Assembly: GCA_040510575.1 (NCBI GenBank)
Contig: JBEVIU010000046.1
Location: 1 to 16,574 of the forward strand
DNA length: 16,574 nucleotides
Direction of reading: 5' to 3'
From: DASUMF01 sp040510575
GTDB taxonomy: Bacteria > Actinomycetota > Acidimicrobiia > IMCC26256 > DASPTH01
In this document: positions 14,398 through 16,574 of the stretch, one piece after another
Layout of the letters: every line of letters starts with the position of its first letter
Numbering within the stretch: position 1 is the first letter of the stretch
Notes under the pieces: model-generated
Databases searched by the model: none
What the model was told of the DNA's origin: nothing
Seen by the model: only the letters and a program-made list of their open reading frames with translations
Translations under genes and position numbers: made by a program

Positions 14398-14420
14398 CTG
14401 ACCCTAGCGGTACGGGTCAG
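14398..14420. promoter_or_regulatory. Inverted repeat before the TetR gene, possible operator
   Basis: Arms CTGACCC (14398-14404) and GGGTCAG (14414-14420) are perfect complements separated by nine bases. The repeat fills almost the whole gap between the methyltransferase stop, which lies in the right arm, and the TetR start, four bases beyond the left arm. Two 7-bp half-sites with this centre spacing suit a TetR dimer acting on its own gene. There is no T-run, so a terminator is unlikely. Confidence 0.45.
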
Positions 14421-15187
14421 AGCCGCTCGGCCCAGAACGCGTCGACGCGGTAGGGGACTGCGAGCTCGTGCCGTCCGGCCGTCGCGGGGTCGGTGGCGAG
14501 CAGGGAGCGCACCTCGTCGAGGACCGCATCGCGCGCCGCGGGCGGGAGCACCGCCACATGGCTCACGCTCCGGATGCGGTCCACCATCTCCTCGGGTGTC
14601 GCGCGCTGCTCGTGGTGGAACGTGGCGGCGGTCACCGGCGCGAACCACGGGCTGCGGATCGACGCGGTGTTGGCGCCGAACTCGTCGTGGGGGCGCCAGG
14701 GTGCGCGCTTCTCGACCCGGTCCATGATCGCCCAGATCGCGTCGACCCACGGCGCGGACCGGTCGCGCGCGTTCCAGACCACGCCGATACGACCGCCCGG
14801 GCGCAGCACGCGTTGGAATTCTTCGAGCGATCGCTCGGAGTCGAACCAGTGGAAGGCCTGCGCGATCGTGATCGCGTCGACTGTCTCGCTGCGCAGCGGC
14901 AACGCCTCGGCGACGGCGGAGACTGCGGGAACCTCGGGTTGTGTGCGGGAGAGCAGCGCACGCATGCCGTCGACCGGCTCGACCGCAACGAGTTGCGCTC
15001 CACTCGGTGCGAGGAGCCGCGTGAACTTGCCGGTGCCCGCCGCGAGGTCGACGACCATGGTGCCCGGCGCGATGCGCAGCGCATCGACCAGCCACGCGAC
15101 CGCGTCAGGTGGGTACGAGGGTCGAGCCCGCTCGTACGCGTCGGCTTCGGCGTCGAACCCGGTTGCGGCGACGTCGTGGACACTCAC
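14417..15187 (-). CDS. Class I SAM-dependent methyltransferase
   Basis: A 256-residue Methyltransf_11-type enzyme. Motif I, VVDLAAGTGKFT (45-56), binds S-adenosylmethionine; the acidic end of strand 2 is Glu70 in AVEPVDGM; the strand-4 motif is DAITIAQAFHWFD, and LRPGGRIGVVWN is the usual post-motif block. The AFHWFD variant is common in the group of small-molecule methyltransferases related to yeast trans-aconitate and bacterial UbiE-like enzymes, but the substrate cannot be read from the sequence. GTG at 15187 is used since homology begins just after it and the gene then starts 18 bases past the cysH stop. It is co-directional with cysH and the TetR gene. A role in sulfur metabolism is not supported by motifs. 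Confidence 0.88.
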   Translation of the reverse strand: MSVHDVAATGFDAEADAYERARPSYPPDAVAWLVDALRIAPGTMVVDLAAGTGKFTRLLAPSGAQLVAVEPVDGMRALLSRTQPEVPAVSAVAEALPLRSETVDAITIAQAFHWFDSERSLEEFQRVLRPGGRIGVVWNARDRSAPWVDAIWAIMDRVEKRAPWRPHDEFGANTASIRSPWFAPVTAATFHHEQRATPEEMVDRIRSVSHVAVLPPAARDAVLDEVRSLLATDPATAGRHELAVPYRVDAFWAERL

Positions 15188-15205
15188 CTCGATCGGCGCG
15201 AAGCG

Positions 15206-15912
15206 TTACTGGCTCGGGGTCCAGCCGTGCAGGCCGCACTCGAGCTTGCCGCTGCCGGCCCAGCGCCCGGCGCGCGGGTCGTCGCCCTCGGCGACCGGCT
15301 GCGTGCAGGGCCAGCACCCGATCGAAGGGTAACCCTTCTCGCGCAGTGGGTGCTCGAGCAGCTCGCGGTCGGCGACGTAGAGGTCGATGTCGTCGTGGGT
15401 CCACGTCGCGATCGGGTTCACCTTCACGATGCCGCGCCCGATGTCGTAGCTGGCGATCGGCGCGTTGGCGCGGGTGGACGCTTCGTCGCGTCGGAGGCCG
15501 GTGAGCCAGCACAACTTGCCCTCGAGCGCGCGGGCGAGCGGCTCCACCTTGCGCATCTCGCAGCACGCGTCGGTGTCGGACTGCCACAGGTTGTCGGGCT
15601 TGATGAGTGGTTCCATCACGCGCAGGTTGAGGTCGTAGCGCTTGCGGACCTGCTCGACGTACCAGAGCGTCTCGGCGAAGTGGTACTGCGTGTCGAGGAA
15701 CACGACCTCGATCTCGGGTGCCACCTGCATCGCCACGTCGATCAACACGCAGTCCTGGAACGACGCCGCGAGGACGGCCTGGTCCTTGAACGTCTCCCAC
15801 GCCCAGCGCACCGCTTCGGTGGCGGGGCGGCGCTCGAGCTCCGCCGACACCGAGGCGAGCTCGGCGAGGTCGGGCAGCGCGGCGTGATGTGGGAGCTCTT
15901 CCTCCATGATCG

Positions 15913-15916
<4 letters not shown>
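15206..15916 (-). CDS. cysH: Iron-sulfur adenylylsulfate (APS/PAPS) reductase
   Basis: Assimilatory enzyme that reduces activated sulfate to sulfite with thioredoxin; 236 residues. Cluster cysteines Cys118-Cys119 (DACCEMRKVEPL) and Cys201/Cys204 (GCWPCT) are those of the [4Fe-4S] type, which usually prefers APS over PAPS. The catalytic Cys227 is in ECGLH near the C-terminus. LTGLRRDEASTR and the SFQDCVLIDV nucleotide loop are also typical. The ATG at 15916 overlaps the stop of the upstream sulfite reductase gene (ATGA), so it is preferred over ATG at 15907. It supplies sulfite to that reductase. Sulfate adenylyltransferase genes are not within the window. Confidence 0.95.

Positions 15917-16574
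<658 letters not shown>

Overview
The window is high-GC DNA that reads as an actinobacterial chromosome. The first half follows the actinobacterial housekeeping order rpsB-tsf-pyrH-frr-cdsA-dxr-rseP-ispG. The neocarzinostatin-type domain, the HtaA protein and the DtxR/IdeR-like iron boxes also fit Actinobacteria. The mix looks most like the Acidimicrobiia lineage, but that is inference from protein style, not from a marker gene comparison. No stretch longer than about 225 bases lacks a gene, and I saw no tRNA, rRNA, insertion sequence or CRISPR array.

Region 1 (1-8025, + strand) is one tightly packed gene train. It runs from translation (ribosomal protein S2, 5'-truncated by the window edge; EF-Ts), to UMP kinase and ribosome recycling factor, CDP-diacylglycerol synthase, the MEP isoprenoid enzymes Dxr and IspG, and the site-2 protease RseP/Rip1 between them. 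Most junctions overlap or are only a few bases apart, so translational coupling is likely. Two oddities are a long low-complexity C-terminus on S2 and a disordered N-terminal extension of about 230 residues on CdsA.

Region 2 (8076-13790) is an accessory block dominated by a heme-iron system. A small membrane protein of the MCFS / DUF6629 type (+) runs tail-to-tail into a heme oxygenase (-). From the shared 222-base control region, a heme ABC importer (hmuT-hmuU-hmuV) reads in the opposite direction to the heme oxygenase, followed by a secreted HtaA-domain protein. Two sequences resembling DtxR/IdeR iron boxes lie upstream of hmuT (9549-9567) and of the HtaA gene (13046-13064). The logic is capture of heme outside the membrane (HtaA protein, HmuT), import (HmuUV), and ring opening by heme oxygenase to release iron, switched on when iron is short. 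The most unusual part is the HmuT protein: it carries an N-terminal neocarzinostatin-like domain with its four cysteines in the expected places, and it lacks the lipobox that normally anchors such binding proteins.

Region 3 (13771-16574, - strand) is a second gene train read leftward. It comprises a ferredoxin-type sulfite/nitrite reductase (truncated by the window edge), an iron-sulfur APS/PAPS reductase (cysH), a class I SAM methyltransferase and a TetR-family regulator. The first two are assimilatory sulfate reduction; the last two are of unknown target. A 7-bp-arm inverted repeat sits in the 22-base gap before the TetR gene and could be its operator.
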